The notes under the pieces are model-generated. The model was not told the DNA's origin and did no database searches. It was given only the letters and a program-made list of their open reading frames with translations. The position numbers and the translations under genes were made by a program. From Candidatus Uhrbacteria bacterium (GTDB taxonomy: Bacteria > Patescibacteriota > Patescibacteriia > JACQRZ01), in NCBI GenBank assembly GCA_016209345.1, contig JACQWH010000071.1, positions 1 to 6,673 on the forward strand: a DNA stretch of 6,673 bases, given 5' to 3'. Of this stretch, positions 1-5,652 are shown in pieces; position 1 is the stretch's first letter, and each line of letters starts with the position of its first letter.

Positions 1-39
1 CAGACTCAATTTATTATCATCGAATCGTCTAGCGGGGTT

Positions 40-133
40 GTCATCCCGGCGCAGGCCGGGATCCAGTCTATAAATAAATCCTTATAGCAATAAAGCATAG
101 TGTAGTCTGGATTCCCGCCTTCGCGGGAATGAC
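40..133. repeat. Pair of inverted REP-like hairpins
   Basis: Two hairpins face each other across a short AT-rich spacer. The left arm (40-70) contains the stem atcccggc/gccgggat with a four-base loop (43-62). The right arm (103-133) contains attcccgc/gcgggaat with a four-base loop (111-130). The 31-base arms match in inverted orientation at 25 positions, beginning gtcat and ending ccag.cta. The right core fits the pattern ATTCCC-N8-GGGAAT described for the neisserial dRS3 repeat, and translated versions (SREGGNP, IPACAGMT) turn up as spurious protein ends in many bacterial genomes. It lies downstream of the SGNH hydrolase gene and has no T-run after the stems, so it is better read as a dispersed repeat than as a terminator. 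Confidence 0.85.
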
Positions 134-226
134 ATTCGAAGTGATAGCCGAAATAAAGGAATATTACCCATAAGGAAGTCAGAAGAGCCAAATATATAGT
201 ACGTTTTTGTCAGTTTTTTAGTCGCT

Positions 227-812
227 CTATTGCTCCTCAAGCACGGTTTTTATTTTTTCAAACATTTTTCTGTGTCCTTCAGTATTGGGATGAAGGCCGT
301 CGGGCACATCACCCGTCGTCAATACATCGTCCATTGAAATATAGGGGACGTTTCCCCCCTTTGCAAAATGCTCGAATCGCTTCGTTGTACTCATTCTTGG
401 TTTTGGCGTCAACGAAATAATCCGGCGCCCATGGGGCGGGCTGTAGTTTTGTCTCATCAATGGGCGTTAATCCAATAAAAAATATCTTGTCGGTAAACAT
501 TCTCGCTTTCTCATATAACAGTGCAATGTTTTGCTTGAATTCTTCAAGGGGCGTCCAGCGCTCCTCTTTTGATTTAAGCCATGCCGAATCATTGATGCCA
601 AGGGCAATGATAATAATGTCTGCCTCTCGCGCCTCTGACTCGCTCGCAATACGTTTCACTGCTTCGGTCGTCACATCTCCGGAAATGCCAAGCGCATAGA
701 CCTTTGTTCCGTTTTTTTGATACAAATAATTACGAAGGTGCGCGGGCCACCCGCCGTATTCAAAATCATTCGCGCCCCACGCAATACTGTCGCCAAAAAT
801 ACAGATGTTCAT
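227..812 (-). pseudogene. SGNH/GDSL-type hydrolase, frameshifted
   Basis: This is a small cytoplasmic esterase/lipase of the SGNH fold; no signal peptide is visible. The first frame starts with MNICIFGDSIAWG, where Ser9 would be the nucleophile (block I). It continues through LGISGD (block II glycine) and GIND at 72-75 (block III, oxyanion Asn74). The second frame carries VPDGLHPN with the Asp and His of the triad (block V). The frames join at CKGG|NVPYIS inside a run of six C on the plus strand (354-359); removing one base gives a continuous 194-residue protein, a normal length for the family. As read, the first frame runs on to 309 with an unrelated tail and has no Asp-His pair. The ATG at 812 is chosen because the fold begins immediately there. 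A GTG at 857, six bases after the SPFH stop with AGGAAG upstream, would add 15 residues and is a real alternative. The break could be a sequencing or assembly error, a true mutation or, less likely, frameshifting. Confidence 0.85.
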
Positions 813-863
813 GCTCGATTTTACGTATTCATAAAACGCTCCACGCGCTTCCCCCACTTTACT

Positions 864-1676
864 CTACTTCCTGTCAATGCCAATAAAGGGACTTGCCTGG
901 CCCCAATACGTTGGGGTTTTACCGTCCCACTTTTCGATCCAGCGCAATTCAACCACTTGGGGGTTTGAGCGAAGCGCCTCGGCCTCTATTTGAATCGCCT
1001 TTGCCTTACCTTGCGCCTCCGCGATTTTTTGATTCGCCTCTATCTTAATTCTATCAAGATCGCGCTCGGCTTTGAGTTTGAGTTGTTCTGCCATAACCTT
1101 TGCCTCGATTGCTTCGTTAAATGCTTGGGAAAAATCAAATGCCGTAATGTTTATTTCATCCACAATAATGTTGTTCTTAATCAGGCGTTCGGCAAGATTC
1201 GTCTTAATCTGATCTTTGACTTCCTCGCGTTTGATAATCAGCTCCTCGGCGGTAAACCGCGCGGTAATCGCCTTGACCGCTTCCTGGATGGACGGCGCGA
1301 TAATGCGCGTGTTATATTCTCGCCCGACTTCCTGCCAAATGCTGTTCACTTTAGCGGGCTCAAGGTGATAGTTAATCGCGATCTTCGATGTAACAATTTG
1401 CAAGTCCTTTGAGCTGGCGCTTGCCGGCACTTCGTCTTTTTGCATTTTAACGTCCATGGTGACGACATCCTGCACAAAAGGGATTTTAAAATACAATCCC
1501 TCTTCCAACACCGATCCTTGTACCGCGCCAAACTGCAAAAGAATGCCCCGCTCTCCCGCGCCAATGGTACCCACGGCACCAAGAAAGAGGACGGCTATCA
1601 CCACAATCACGACGATCGCGGAAAAATTCTTTTTGATTTTCTTAATCTGCTCAATTGTTTCGTAGTCAATGGCCAT
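864..1676 (-). CDS. SPFH-domain (prohibitin/HflC-like) membrane protein
   Basis: A 270-residue protein with a short cytoplasmic N-terminus rich in Lys, one hydrophobic helix at about 19-40 (AIVVIVVIAVLFLGAVG), then an SPFH/Band 7 domain from about residue 40 to 215. Typical family features are the GERGILLQFG turn, LEEGLYFKIPF, the segment NTRIIAPSIQEAVKAI and LIKNNIIVDEINITAFDF. Residues about 185-236 are rich in Ala, Glu and Lys and should form the coiled coil that builds ring oligomers. The C-terminal RWIEKWDGKTPTYWG recalls prohibitin ends. Such proteins make large membrane-associated rings that organise membrane patches or hold proteases; the exact partner here is unknown, and no FtsH or NfeD gene is adjacent. 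The stop is six bases before a possible GTG start of the SGNH gene, so the two may be co-transcribed. No Shine-Dalgarno sequence is seen before the ATG. Confidence 0.93.
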   Translation of the reverse strand: MAIDYETIEQIKKIKKNFSAIVVIVVIAVLFLGAVGTIGAGERGILLQFGAVQGSVLEEGLYFKIPFVQDVVTMDVKMQKDEVPASASSKDLQIVTSKIAINYHLEPAKVNSIWQEVGREYNTRIIAPSIQEAVKAITARFTAEELIIKREEVKDQIKTNLAERLIKNNIIVDEINITAFDFSQAFNEAIEAKVMAEQLKLKAERDLDRIKIEANQKIAEAQGKAKAIQIEAEALRSNPQVVELRWIEKWDGKTPTYWGQASPFIGIDRK

Positions 1677-1692
1677 ATGAATAATTTACGAT

Positions 1693-1854
1693 TTAAGATT
1701 TTCTATTTATGAAGGATGCGCAGTACTGTGGACTATGATATGGGTCAAATCCACGCACGTCAACCGTCGCGCTGTCAAGCAATCCGAGCTTTATCGGGCG
1801 CGCGCGAATTGCTCCTTTCTCACGAACGTCCGAGGGGGTTAAAACATTCTTCAC
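1693..1854 (-). CDS. Possible small protein, unrecognised (53 aa)
   Basis: This reading frame occupies most of the gap between the toxin stop and the SPFH start. The proposed GTG at 1854 is preceded by GGTGGAG at a five-base distance, the best ribosome-binding candidate in this gap. The product would begin MKNVLTPSDVREKGAIRAR and end CASFINRKS. It has no membrane segment or known motif, and I do not recognise it. The same frame stays open upstream to 1947, overlapping the toxin gene, which weakens the case that the frame is selected. It could equally be chance or the decayed end of a lost gene. Confidence 0.25.
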   Translation of the reverse strand: MKNVLTPSDVREKGAIRARPIKLGLLDSATVDVRGFDPYHSPQYCASFINRKS

Positions 1855-1879
1855 AACAACTCCACCCCGCGAATGGACA

Positions 1880-2137
1880 CTACGGATTGCGCAAAACGTC
1901 ATGCGTACCAACGCGACGGAGAATGATCGTATCTCCAGCACGTGCAAAGGTGAAACGATAATTCATTGTAATGCTCACTTCCCAGATACCGCGCGGATCT
2001 TCCATCTTTTTTGATCGTAGGGACGGATGAAGGGGGTTGGTGATAAAAATTGCGAGTTTTGCGTCGAGCCGTTTCTGAATATCTGCTGAAAGATGACCAT
2101 AATCCCGATCAAGCGGTTTTGTCGTAACGATAATCAT
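1880..2137 (-). CDS. RelE/ParE-superfamily toxin of a type II TA system
   Basis: An 85-residue basic protein of the usual length for RelE-fold toxins, which cleave mRNA at the ribosome (RelE, YafQ, HigB) or, in the ParE branch, poison gyrase. Family features are an N-terminal helix pair (LDRDYGHLSADIQKRLDAKL), the NPLHPSL turn with His37, the strand GIWEVSITMNYRFTF with Arg61, and the ending IILRRVGTHDVLRNP, where RVGTHD matches the C-terminal strand of HigB/RelE-type toxins. The ATG at 2137 is chosen because it begins the domain and lies four bases after the antitoxin stop. The same frame is open further upstream across the antitoxin gene, but that part is shadow sequence. Spacing and order (antitoxin first) indicate translational coupling. 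RelE-type mRNA interferase is more likely than gyrase poison, but the catalytic set cannot be settled by eye. Confidence 0.88.
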   Translation of the reverse strand: MIIVTTKPLDRDYGHLSADIQKRLDAKLAIFITNPLHPSLRSKKMEDPRGIWEVSITMNYRFTFARAGDTIILRRVGTHDVLRNP

Positions 2138-2141
2138 ACCC

Positions 2142-2462
2142 CTATTTCTTTGGGCGCGTCCCTTTTTTGAGATGGCGGAGGAGCGCACTGGCTGTCTTGA
2201 ACGGCCCTGACAATTCGCACCTCTGAATGGCCCTGTCGGCCTCTTGTTCCTTTGCCTGCCATTCAGGAGAGTGAAACCATGCGTCTTCCTTTGCAATAAG
2301 TTTCTTGGGAGCAATGCGTACAGCCGTTCCGTCAAACTCAAATTCAAGATAATCCCCAACCTCAAGCTTGAGTCCGGAAAACACTTCTTTTGGAATGGTC
2401 ACCTGGTGCTTAGGCCCGACCCTTGTCGCGATTCGCGCGGGAACACTGTGTGCGGTTGCCAT
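2142..2462 (-). CDS. AbrB/SpoVT-type antitoxin
   Basis: A 106-residue protein with an N-terminal swapped-hairpin AbrB domain at about 12-53: the signature VGPKHQVTIPKEVFSGLKLEVGD is followed by the strand FEFDGTAVRIAP. This part should dimerise and bind operator DNA. The C-terminal half (about 60-103, FHSPEWQAKEQEADRAI, then SGPFKTASALLRHLKK) is charged and should be the extension that wraps round the toxin. AbrB-type antitoxins paired with RelE-superfamily toxins are known (PrlF-YhaV is a named example). The gene ends four bases before the toxin start and is preceded by a strong promoter with a palindrome at the start site, fitting self-repression. No Shine-Dalgarno sequence is visible before the ATG; the leader is short and AT-rich. 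Confidence 0.9.
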   Translation of the reverse strand: MATAHSVPARIATRVGPKHQVTIPKEVFSGLKLEVGDYLEFEFDGTAVRIAPKKLIAKEDAWFHSPEWQAKEQEADRAIQRCELSGPFKTASALLRHLKKGTRPKK

Positions 2463-2483
2463 AGATGCTTATTTATTTACTTT

Positions 2484-2494
2484 CTTACTGTAAG
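2484..2494. promoter_or_regulatory. Candidate operator of the toxin-antitoxin operon
   Basis: The palindrome cttac-t-gtaag covers the expected transcription start and touches the -10 box of the antitoxin promoter. A second, offset pair (tactt at 2478-2482 and aagta at 2492-2496) overlaps it. The placement suits blocking of RNA polymerase by the AbrB-domain antitoxin. That this protein binds here is inference. Confidence 0.45.
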
Positions 2495-2521
2495 TATATG
2501 AGGAATGCTCCCCGCTGTCAA
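2493..2521 (-). promoter_or_regulatory. Sigma-70-type promoter for the antitoxin-toxin operon
   Basis: Read on the minus strand, a perfect -35 box TTGACA (2521-2516) is followed by exactly 17 bases and then TATACT (2498-2493), five of six matches to the -10 consensus. Transcription would begin near 2486, giving a leader of about 24 bases before the antitoxin ATG at 2462. It is the clearest promoter in the window. Confidence 0.82.
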
Positions 2522-2564
2522 GAGCACCGTCCCCCGCCCTTCGGCACGCTCCCGGCTAAGTACC

Positions 2565-2705
2565 TTGAATTACGAAACTACCAATAATCCTCCGCGTTGT
2601 CATTCCGAGCGAAGTCGAGGGATCTACGACTTCCCTTTAACCATACAGATTCCTCCGCTCCTTCCAGTCGGTCGGAATGACAAAAAAAGGTGTTTCGTAA
2701 TTCAA
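2565..2705. repeat. MITE-like element with nested inverted repeats
   Basis: The outer ends are a perfect 14-base inverted repeat, ttgaattacgaaac (2565-2578) and its complement (2692-2705). Nested inside is a second inverted pair, gtcattccg (2599-2607) and cggaatgac (2673-2681). The interior (gagcgaagtcgagggatct and related sequence) is the widespread repeat that translates as CHSERSRGI. Total length is 141 bases with no coding capacity for a transposase. One end lies five bases from the stop of the 2H phosphoesterase gene. No clear target-site duplication is seen, so it could be a non-autonomous transposable element or a large REP-type hairpin that also protects or ends transcripts. Confidence 0.7.
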
Positions 2706-2710
2706 AATAA

Positions 2711-3343
2711 TTAATGAAGCTGGAATTCTTTGATTAGCTTCTGGCACGTTCCATGATCGCCCATTTCATATACCGCAAGCGCAGTAACATTAAACGCGTA
2801 TGTCCATTGAATAGTTTGCGCAACATCGGGCGCCCTCTGTTCATCCTTCAGGCGAATAACAGTAAGGTGGGGATGGTAAAGCGACATGGCATTTGGATAG
2901 CCGTAGGTTTCGATATTTTTTATTTTCTCGTCTGAAAATTGCATGCGATAATCCTGAGCATATTTTTCTCTCAACCGCCCCTCACGAAGAGGGTTTAGGC
3001 GAAAAACACATTCCTCGTGCAGTTGCTGTATTTCCGGCGTCTTTTCTACTTCCAGTCCAATATAGCCCTGACCACTATTTGCGCCCACAATGCGACATTG
3101 AATGGTGCTCCAATGCGCCGTGACACCATCTACGACTTTCAGAACCTCGTTCCTCGCGCTTTCAGGATATTCGGGAGCGTATAGTGTAATATGCGGCTGG
3201 CATTGATTTTTCCCAAGCGTAAAATATGCGTCGTCTCTGCCGCCGAGCTTATTGCTCAATGCTATTGCAGTATCCACAATATTTTCCGGAACCACAAAGA
3301 CAACATTGAGGCGAATGAATTCTTGGGTAATCGCGTTCATCAT
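2711..3343 (-). CDS. 2H phosphoesterase (2'-5' RNA ligase-like)
   Basis: A 210-residue soluble protein of the 2H superfamily, named for two HxT/S motifs that form one active site for cyclic phosphates and 2'-5' bonds. The first motif is PHITLY (His51-Thr53) and the second YHPHLTVIRL (His159-Thr161), about 108 residues apart. Relatives include LigT/ThpR and cyclic phosphodiesterases acting on 2',3'-cyclic ends of RNA or on ADP-ribose 1'',2''-cyclic phosphate; the substrate here cannot be chosen from sequence. It is the last gene of the five-gene run. The ATG at 3343 overlaps the preceding stop as ATGA, with AGGGG seven bases upstream, the best Shine-Dalgarno candidate in this operon. A second ATG follows directly at 3340. 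Transcription then enters the inverted-repeat element at 2565-2705. Confidence 0.87.
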   Translation of the reverse strand: MMNAITQEFIRLNVVFVVPENIVDTAIALSNKLGGRDDAYFTLGKNQCQPHITLYAPEYPESARNEVLKVVDGVTAHWSTIQCRIVGANSGQGYIGLEVEKTPEIQQLHEECVFRLNPLREGRLREKYAQDYRMQFSDEKIKNIETYGYPNAMSLYHPHLTVIRLKDEQRAPDVAQTIQWTYAFNVTALAVYEMGDHGTCQKLIKEFQLH

Positions 3344-3846
3344 ATTTTTCCCCTGAAACGTTCCACTGCACCATCAATAATAGAAATGTCTTTTATGGTT
3401 GCCGAAGAAAATATCGCATCCTTAATCTTCTCAATCTCCCCAATATCCTCAATAACAAAATCAGAAAAGGTGAAAATGAATGGATGAATCCAGTCGTCTA
3501 CCAGTTGTCCGTTAAACATGATGTTCGTCCGCCGATGGGGGGTATCTTTTGGCAGAACGGTGACAACGGGCTTCTTTAAATATTTTGCTATGACCAACTC
3601 CTGTGCGGTTCCGGCGCCAAGTTTTTCTTCGGCGTTCACGATAATCAAAGAGCTCTCCATAATATCAACGCAGTCCTTGCCGACAACGAGCAGAAAGTCG
3701 CTTTCATCGAGATATCTATCGTACGGATCAATGTATTCTGCGTCAAATACGCTCTTAAGGACGGTTTGATATCGGGCTCGCCAATCGGCGAATGTCTTTT
3801 GTTCCTCGTCACCTTTCGGCACGCTCCCGGCCAAATAGATTTTCAT
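3340..3846 (-). CDS. Nucleoside 2-deoxyribosyltransferase-like protein
   Basis: A 168-residue protein of the nucleoside deoxyribosyltransferase fold, whose members swap or hydrolyse the N-glycosidic bond of (deoxy)nucleosides. The N-terminal strand and loop KIYLAGSVPKGD, the segment YIDPYDRY, an acidic/hydrophobic stretch (DIMESSLIIVN, about 61-71) and GAGTAQELVIAKYLKKPVV (about 77-95) are in the family order. Glu83 in GTAQE is the expected catalytic nucleophile. The C-terminal third (DWIHPFIFTFSDFVIEDI) is less typical. The ATG at 3846 is chosen because the first strand starts at once and it follows the upstream stop by one base (TGAtATG); an ATG at 3861 would add MAKND. Length is near that of the bacterial enzymes. 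Actual substrate (nucleoside, nucleotide or NAD-like) is unknown; a hydrolase acting on modified nucleotides is an alternative. Confidence 0.8.
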   Translation of the reverse strand: MKIYLAGSVPKGDEEQKTFADWRARYQTVLKSVFDAEYIDPYDRYLDESDFLLVVGKDCVDIMESSLIIVNAEEKLGAGTAQELVIAKYLKKPVVTVLPKDTPHRRTNIMFNGQLVDDWIHPFIFTFSDFVIEDIGEIEKIKDAIFSSATIKDISIIDGAVERFRGKI

Positions 3847-3847
3847 A

Positions 3848-4336
3848 TCATTTTTCGCCATGCGACATAAAAAATTCTTTGCTCTCGTCTTCGCCATACA
3901 GTTCGTCATCCCAATACTTCAGGTACGTTGGCATAAGCACCCATACTTTTGAACCCCATGCATTCGTCTTAATCCACTTAACCGTAAGTATGGCGCGAAG
4001 ATCGGGAAATTTATTATACATCAATTTAATGCCGGCTGTTATTTCGGCCAGGTTTTTTGCCGGGCGGCACGTGCCGAGCCCCTGTATTGCTTTTCGGTTT
4101 TTGTGATTTGCCGGATCAAACCATGCGATTGAAAAAGCAATATGAGGATCTTTCAAAATCATCCGGCTGTGCCGATTCTTCTTGGAGCTGATGAAATACA
4201 TACGCCCGTCATCACCGGCGCCATAATACACGTTCGCAATCCATGGTCCTTGCCCATCCGCGCAAGCGATTGCCATGAGTTTTTGTTTTATCAAAAAATT
4301 AAGAGCATTTTTCATACACCATTGCAACGCATACAT
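3848..4336 (-). CDS. Pyridoxamine 5'-phosphate oxidase-fold flavoprotein
   Basis: A 162-residue protein of the split beta-barrel FMN-binding superfamily. Recognisable parts are the N-terminal helix NALNFLIKQKLMAIACA, the strands GPWIANVYYGAGDDGRMYFISSKKNRHSRMI (about 30-60), DPHIAFSIAWFDPANHKNRKAIQGLGTCR (about 63-91) and, late, KVWVLMPTYLKYW. This layout is that of small general stress-type PNPOx-like proteins that bind FMN, F420 or haem; true PdxH activity is unlikely, since these short members usually lack it. The ATG at 4336 shares one base with the stop of the phosphatase gene (TAATG), typical of coupled re-initiation. An internal ATG at 4315 starting MKNALNF gives a start closer to the conserved domain and could be the true one. 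Cofactor and substrate are not decided by the sequence. Confidence 0.83.
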   Translation of the reverse strand: MYALQWCMKNALNFLIKQKLMAIACADGQGPWIANVYYGAGDDGRMYFISSKKNRHSRMILKDPHIAFSIAWFDPANHKNRKAIQGLGTCRPAKNLAEITAGIKLMYNKFPDLRAILTVKWIKTNAWGSKVWVLMPTYLKYWDDELYGEDESKEFFMSHGEK

Positions 4337-5163
4337 TAAGGGGAAAATCGAATGTACGCCCGATCATCAAATGAGTTATTGCCCTTCTGCAATCCTTTTA
4401 GTGATTTGTGGCGCATAATAAGAAGCGGGTCCTCCACAAGAGTTTTTTTGAGCGCCCGCTCGCTCTCTTTAAGCGTTGGCAAAAGTTCGAGATACCCGTC
4501 TGTGGCGAGAACAACTTCTCTTGCGCTGTCAGGAACGTCAACAATTTTAATTGTGCTCATGTCCTCAAAAAAACCGTCCAATGCTTCGTACTCAAATCCG
4601 GTGTCCCCTGTTGTATTTTGAAAATAGTTCTGGCCTTCAATAAGGGGTTGGATGTAATCCCGCCCGTTATCGTGCTCCAAAAAATCCTCAATCCGTTCTC
4701 CCTGACGAAGAGACGAGAGAATGAATAACGCACGAGCGTGACCGCTCACCATATCAACAAGTTTGTTGTTCGTAAAAGACGCTCCGTCAATAAGCGCCTG
4801 ACAGTCGCCGACAAACCATATCTGGCGGTGACATGCGCTATACACGACAATACTTGCGGCACATCGCTCAATGGGATTGTTGTGCGCCTCATCATACATC
4901 CCTTGCGCGTGATACCATGCCACCACTGCATCATTCAGCGCGCTCATACACTGCTCCGCATCATACTCCTTCGCCAGCGTTGCGAGTCGGGAGAGGATTA
5001 TTTCCGTCGCTATCTTCCCTGTTTTTTTGCCATCCCATCGCTGTTTTGATTTTGTCGTAACACCGTCAATAGCGGCAATGTAGTGATCATTGATAAAAAT
5101 GCCATCCTCACACCTTTCGGCTTCCGGCGCCTTCCCTTGAATAAATTGTTCCAACACTCTCAT
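4336..5163 (-). CDS. PP2C-like (PPM family) phosphatase
   Basis: A 275-residue soluble protein with the spaced acidic motifs of metal-dependent PPM phosphatases: CEDGIFINDHYIAAIDGVT (Asp33-Gly34, metal site), FVGDCQ (118-122), LATDGYLE (Asp222-Gly223, metal site) and FDDRAYI near the C-terminus (Asp266-Asp267). The segment between VGD and TDG is long (about 100 residues) and unlike standard Ser/Thr phosphatases, so the target may be a small molecule or special protein. No kinase gene is in the window; the upstream Fic gene is a protein modifier of another kind. The ATG at 5163 overlaps the Nudix stop by four bases (ATGA). The final codons give YIRFSP and then a TAA that shares a base with the next start. 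The fold assignment is good; protein-phosphatase activity is inference. Confidence 0.8.
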   Translation of the reverse strand: MRVLEQFIQGKAPEAERCEDGIFINDHYIAAIDGVTTKSKQRWDGKKTGKIATEIILSRLATLAKEYDAEQCMSALNDAVVAWYHAQGMYDEAHNNPIERCAASIVVYSACHRQIWFVGDCQALIDGASFTNNKLVDMVSGHARALFILSSLRQGERIEDFLEHDNGRDYIQPLIEGQNYFQNTTGDTGFEYEALDGFFEDMSTIKIVDVPDSAREVVLATDGYLELLPTLKESERALKKTLVEDPLLIMRHKSLKGLQKGNNSFDDRAYIRFSP

Positions 5164-5612
5164 AGGGTAACCGTTACCGCTTTGGCAATTGCTTGCTTGT
5201 AAAACTCGGGCATATTCAGACCGTCAATTTCTGATACGTCAAATGCCTTAAACTGTGCGGATCCCGCCTCTCCATTGAGCTCAAACTCACCGGTTTTTGA
5301 AATAAGTTTACAGAGATAGATTACAACAAGGACGCCATGCTCCTCATCGAGAGAACGAGCAATACGGTACAAATGGGCCTGAATAATGCCTCTCACCTCG
5401 GTTGCAAATCCAAGCTCCTCCTTCATTTCGCGAACAACCGTTTCTTCCGGCTGCTCTCCTTCGTCAAGCTTCCCGCCCGGAAGCTCCCACTCTCCGCGCT
5501 CGTTTTTTCGCAGCCATACTTTTCCGCTCTCAAATACAATTCCTTTTACTGATATTGGTATGCAATAGGGGGCGGGCGCGGATTTATCTTTGCCGGTGAG
5601 TGTCATGCTCAT
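5160..5612 (-). CDS. Nudix hydrolase
   Basis: A 150-residue single-domain Nudix protein. The Nudix box is complete: Gly47, five residues, Glu53, seven residues, Arg61-Glu62, then Glu65-Glu66 and Gly68 (GKLDEGE...REMKEELGF), so Mg-dependent pyrophosphohydrolase activity is expected on a nucleoside diphosphate linked to a moiety X. The preceding WELPGG is typical of MutT/ADP-ribose pyrophosphatase-like members. Substrate is not readable from the box. It is the first gene of the five-gene coupled run and lies 40 bases after the Fic stop. In those 40 bases I see no good promoter and no Shine-Dalgarno sequence, so it is probably read from the Fic promoter. An alternative ATG at 5606 would shorten it by two residues. 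Confidence 0.93.
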   Translation of the reverse strand: MSMTLTGKDKSAPAPYCIPISVKGIVFESGKVWLRKNERGEWELPGGKLDEGEQPEETVVREMKEELGFATEVRGIIQAHLYRIARSLDEEHGVLVVIYLCKLISKTGEFELNGEAGSAQFKAFDVSEIDGLNMPEFYKQAIAKAVTVTL

Positions 5613-5652
5613 ACTGGTATCAAAAATAGTTTTTATGAATGAACAGAGCGAA

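Noticed and set aside
6..191. 61-codon minus-strand frame through the left repeat
   Set aside because: Its translation (SREGGNP ... IPACAGMT) is the signature of the hairpin repeat being read as protein, not a gene.
901..920. Terminator-like hairpin ccccaa-tacg-ttgggg followed by tttt on the plus strand
   Set aside because: It lies inside the SPFH coding sequence (codons for TPTYWGQ) and no plus-strand gene ends here.
990..1412. Long plus-strand open frame opposite the SPFH gene (140 codons)
   Set aside because: It is antisense to a clear conserved gene, and its translation shows no family features.
1720..1748. Possible promoter for the SPFH gene (TTGACC, 17 bases, TACTGC)
   Set aside because: The -10 box matches only two of six consensus positions; too weak to annotate.
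2138..2365. Upstream extension of the toxin reading frame to 2365
   Set aside because: This stretch is out of frame over the well-supported antitoxin gene; the toxin fold begins at the ATG at 2137.
5166..5178. 13-base palindrome ggtaac-c-gttacc just before the start of the PP2C-like gene
   Set aside because: It encodes the last Nudix residues (VTVTL) in the middle of a coupled operon, so a regulatory role is not supported beyond its symmetry.
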